Below are positions 5,162-6,410 of a stretch of 6,410 nt of DNA, in pieces. Made by a program: the position numbers and the translations under genes. Under the pieces are notes generated by a model. It saw nothing but the letters and a program-made list of their open reading frames with translations. It had not been told where the DNA came from and ran no database searches. The stretch is from Pseudomonadota bacterium (GTDB taxonomy: Bacteria > Pseudomonadota > Gammaproteobacteria > Steroidobacterales > Rariloculaceae), in assembly GCA_009843005.1 (NCBI GenBank), contig VYEH01000221.1, positions 3,854-10,263 of the forward strand, in the 5' to 3' direction. Each line of letters starts with the position of its first letter. The stretch's first letter is position 1.

Positions 5162-6410
5162 ATGTTCGCGGCAAACACGTCGTCGCGGAGTATTGAATTG
5201 GGCGCCGAACTTTCGTTCAAGGGCAGTTTCGTCGAGCGACAGGGACTCTGGGACGACACACGGATCGCCATGGCGCGCGACATGCTCTCAGCCATTCAGC
5301 GCGACGAACTTGAAGTGGTCCGCTTCGTATTCGCCGACCAGCACGGAATCACCCGTGGAAAGGCAATAAATCGAGGGGCGGTTGCCGATGCCATTGTCAA
5401 TGGTTGCACGGTCGTTTCGACACTGATCCTGAAGGACACGTCGCACCGAACGATAATGCCCGTCTGGCAGGCGGGTGCCGGAATGAATTCACCTCGTCTG
5501 ACCGGTGCGGCTGATCTGATCATGATGGCCGATCCAGCCACTTTTCGGCGATTGCCATGGGCGCCGACAAACGGTTGGGTGCTTTGCGATCTGTACTATC
5601 CGGATGGAGAGCCCGTGGCACTGTCCACACGACAATTGCTGCGCAGGGCTCTGGATCGATTGCAGGATCACGGGCTCGGATTGCTGACCGGGCTTGAGAT
5701 CGAGTTTCACCTGTTTCGTGTCGCCGATCCCAACCTCCGTCCACAGGACTGCACCCAGCCGGGTGCACCGCCCAGTGTGACGTTGCTTCAACACGGCTAC
5801 CAGTACCTGACGGAACTGCGGTATGACGGACTCGAACCGGTGTTTGCGGAAATACGGCGTGGGTTGCATGAGTTGGGATTGCCCCTCAGGTCAGAGGAGA
5901 TCGAGTTCGGTCCGAGTCAGATCGAACTGACGTTCGGGCCCTGCAAAGGAATGCAGACCGCAGACAATGTCGTGCTGACCCGTAGCGCCATAAAGCAGAT
6001 TTGTCATCGCCATGGTTATCTTGCGACGTTCATGTGTTGCCCGCAGATTCCCAACACGTTCGCAAGCGGATGGCACCTGCACCAAAGTCTGTTCGATACG
6101 CAGACCGGAGAGAATCGCTTTGTACCCGGCGCCAACGAGGAATATCTCTCGGATGTCGGACGCGGTTATCTTGGCGGTCTGCTTCGGCACGCTCGCGCCG
6201 CCTGCATGCTGACGGCGCCGACGATCAACGCATACAAGCGCTACAAGCCTCATGCGCTGGCGCCGGACCGAATCCAATGGGGCCACGACAACAAGGGAGC
6301 GATGCTGCGCGTCATCGCCGGAACCACCGCCGCTGCCACCCGCAGCGAGATTCGGGTCGGGGAACCGGCGGCGAATCCCTACCTCTATTTGAGTTCGAGG
6401 TGTTTAGCGG
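5162..6410 (+). CDS. Glutamine-synthetase-like ligase (partial, first 416 residues, C-terminus cut by window end)
   Basis: An open frame from ATG 5162 to the window edge encodes a GS-superfamily ATP-dependent ligase. The beta-grasp N-domain includes EVVRFVFADQHGITRGK (51-67). Metal-site residues are visible: E179 and E181 (GLEIEFHLF), E248 and E255 (EFGPSQIEL), H305 (SGWHLHQS) and E396 (SEIRVGEPAANPYL), with R360, R383 and R398 at the usual ATP and glutamate sites. The flap glutamate that accepts ammonium in true GS (Glu327, Salmonella numbering) is L366, and Arg339 is K378. The enzyme therefore probably joins glutamate or another acid to an amine rather than making glutamine; gamma-glutamylanilide and gamma-glutamylpolyamine synthetases are known relatives. 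ATG 5162 is preferred over ATG 5270 because SFVERQGLWDD (19-32 region) resembles the conserved N-terminus of such proteins, though its ribosome site is weak. About 40-60 residues are probably missing at the C-terminus. Confidence 0.85.
   Translation, partial: MFAANTSSRSIELGAELSFKGSFVERQGLWDDTRIAMARDMLSAIQRDELEVVRFVFADQHGITRGKAINRGAVADAIVNGCTVVSTLILKDTSHRTIMPVWQAGAGMNSPRLTGAADLIMMADPATFRRLPWAPTNGWVLCDLYYPDGEPVALSTRQLLRRALDRLQDHGLGLLTGLEIEFHLFRVADPNLRPQDCTQPGAPPSVTLLQHGYQYLTELRYDGLEPVFAEIRRGLHELGLPLRSEEIEFGPSQIELTFGPCKGMQTADNVVLTRSAIKQICHRHGYLATFMCCPQIPNTFASGWHLHQSLFDTQTGENRFVPGANEEYLSDVGRGYLGGLLRHARAACMLTAPTINAYKRYKPHALAPDRIQWGHDNKGAMLRVIAGTTAAATRSEIRVGEPAANPYLYLSSRCLA

Noticed and set aside
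5058..5369. 103-residue plus-strand frame overlapping the start of the GS-like gene
   Set aside because: It lies in a different frame from the GS-like protein, has no homology I recognise, and overlaps the better supported coding start at 5162.
1..6410. CRISPR array, tRNA or rRNA gene, insertion sequence or attachment site
   Set aside because: No regularly spaced repeats, no tRNA-like arms, no transposase-like frame and no terminal inverted repeats were seen on either strand.

Overview
The window looks like an accessory catabolic locus from a proteobacterium. The basis is its moderately high GC content, its tightly packed and overlapping genes, frequent GTG/TTG starts with good Shine-Dalgarno sequences, and gene families typical of environmental proteobacteria. 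The species cannot be named from sequence alone.

Layout. (1) Positions 1-1812, minus strand: an operon read right to left, made of a Rieske ring-hydroxylating oxygenase alpha subunit (604-1812), the small alpha subunit of a LigAB-type extradiol dioxygenase (168-530), and the start of its catalytic beta subunit (cut at position 1). Together these hydroxylate an aromatic ring and then cleave it. (2) Positions 1813-2142: a roughly 330-base divergent control region with an 11-bp direct repeat at exactly 20-bp spacing, a 14-bp perfect palindrome inside a candidate promoter, an inverted repeat, and hairpins near two start sites. (3) Positions 2143-4661, plus strand: two tandem, translationally coupled paralogues of the DUF1116 family (E. 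coli YlbE/AllG-like, linked to oxamate carbamoyl transfer). They align without a gap and are about 53% identical by hand count. (4) Positions 4639-5040, minus strand: a GlcG/HbpS-family protein whose 3' end overlaps the second DUF1116 gene. (5) Positions 5162-6410, plus strand: a glutamine-synthetase-like ligase running off the end, which keeps the metal and ATP-site residues but lacks the ammonium-site glutamate.

How the parts may work together (inference). The linkage suggests degradation of a nitrogen-containing or amine-substituted aromatic compound. The GS-like enzyme would gamma-glutamylate or otherwise ligate an amine, as GS-like proteins do in aniline catabolism. The Rieske oxygenase and LigAB would open the ring, and the DUF1116 pair would handle a carbamoyl or amide-bearing fragment. 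FdrA and DUF2877, the usual partners of DUF1116, and the electron-transfer partner of the Rieske enzyme are not in this window. The most unusual points are the tandem DUF1116 pair with one divergent block, its pairing with ring-cleavage genes, and the atypical GS-like active site.
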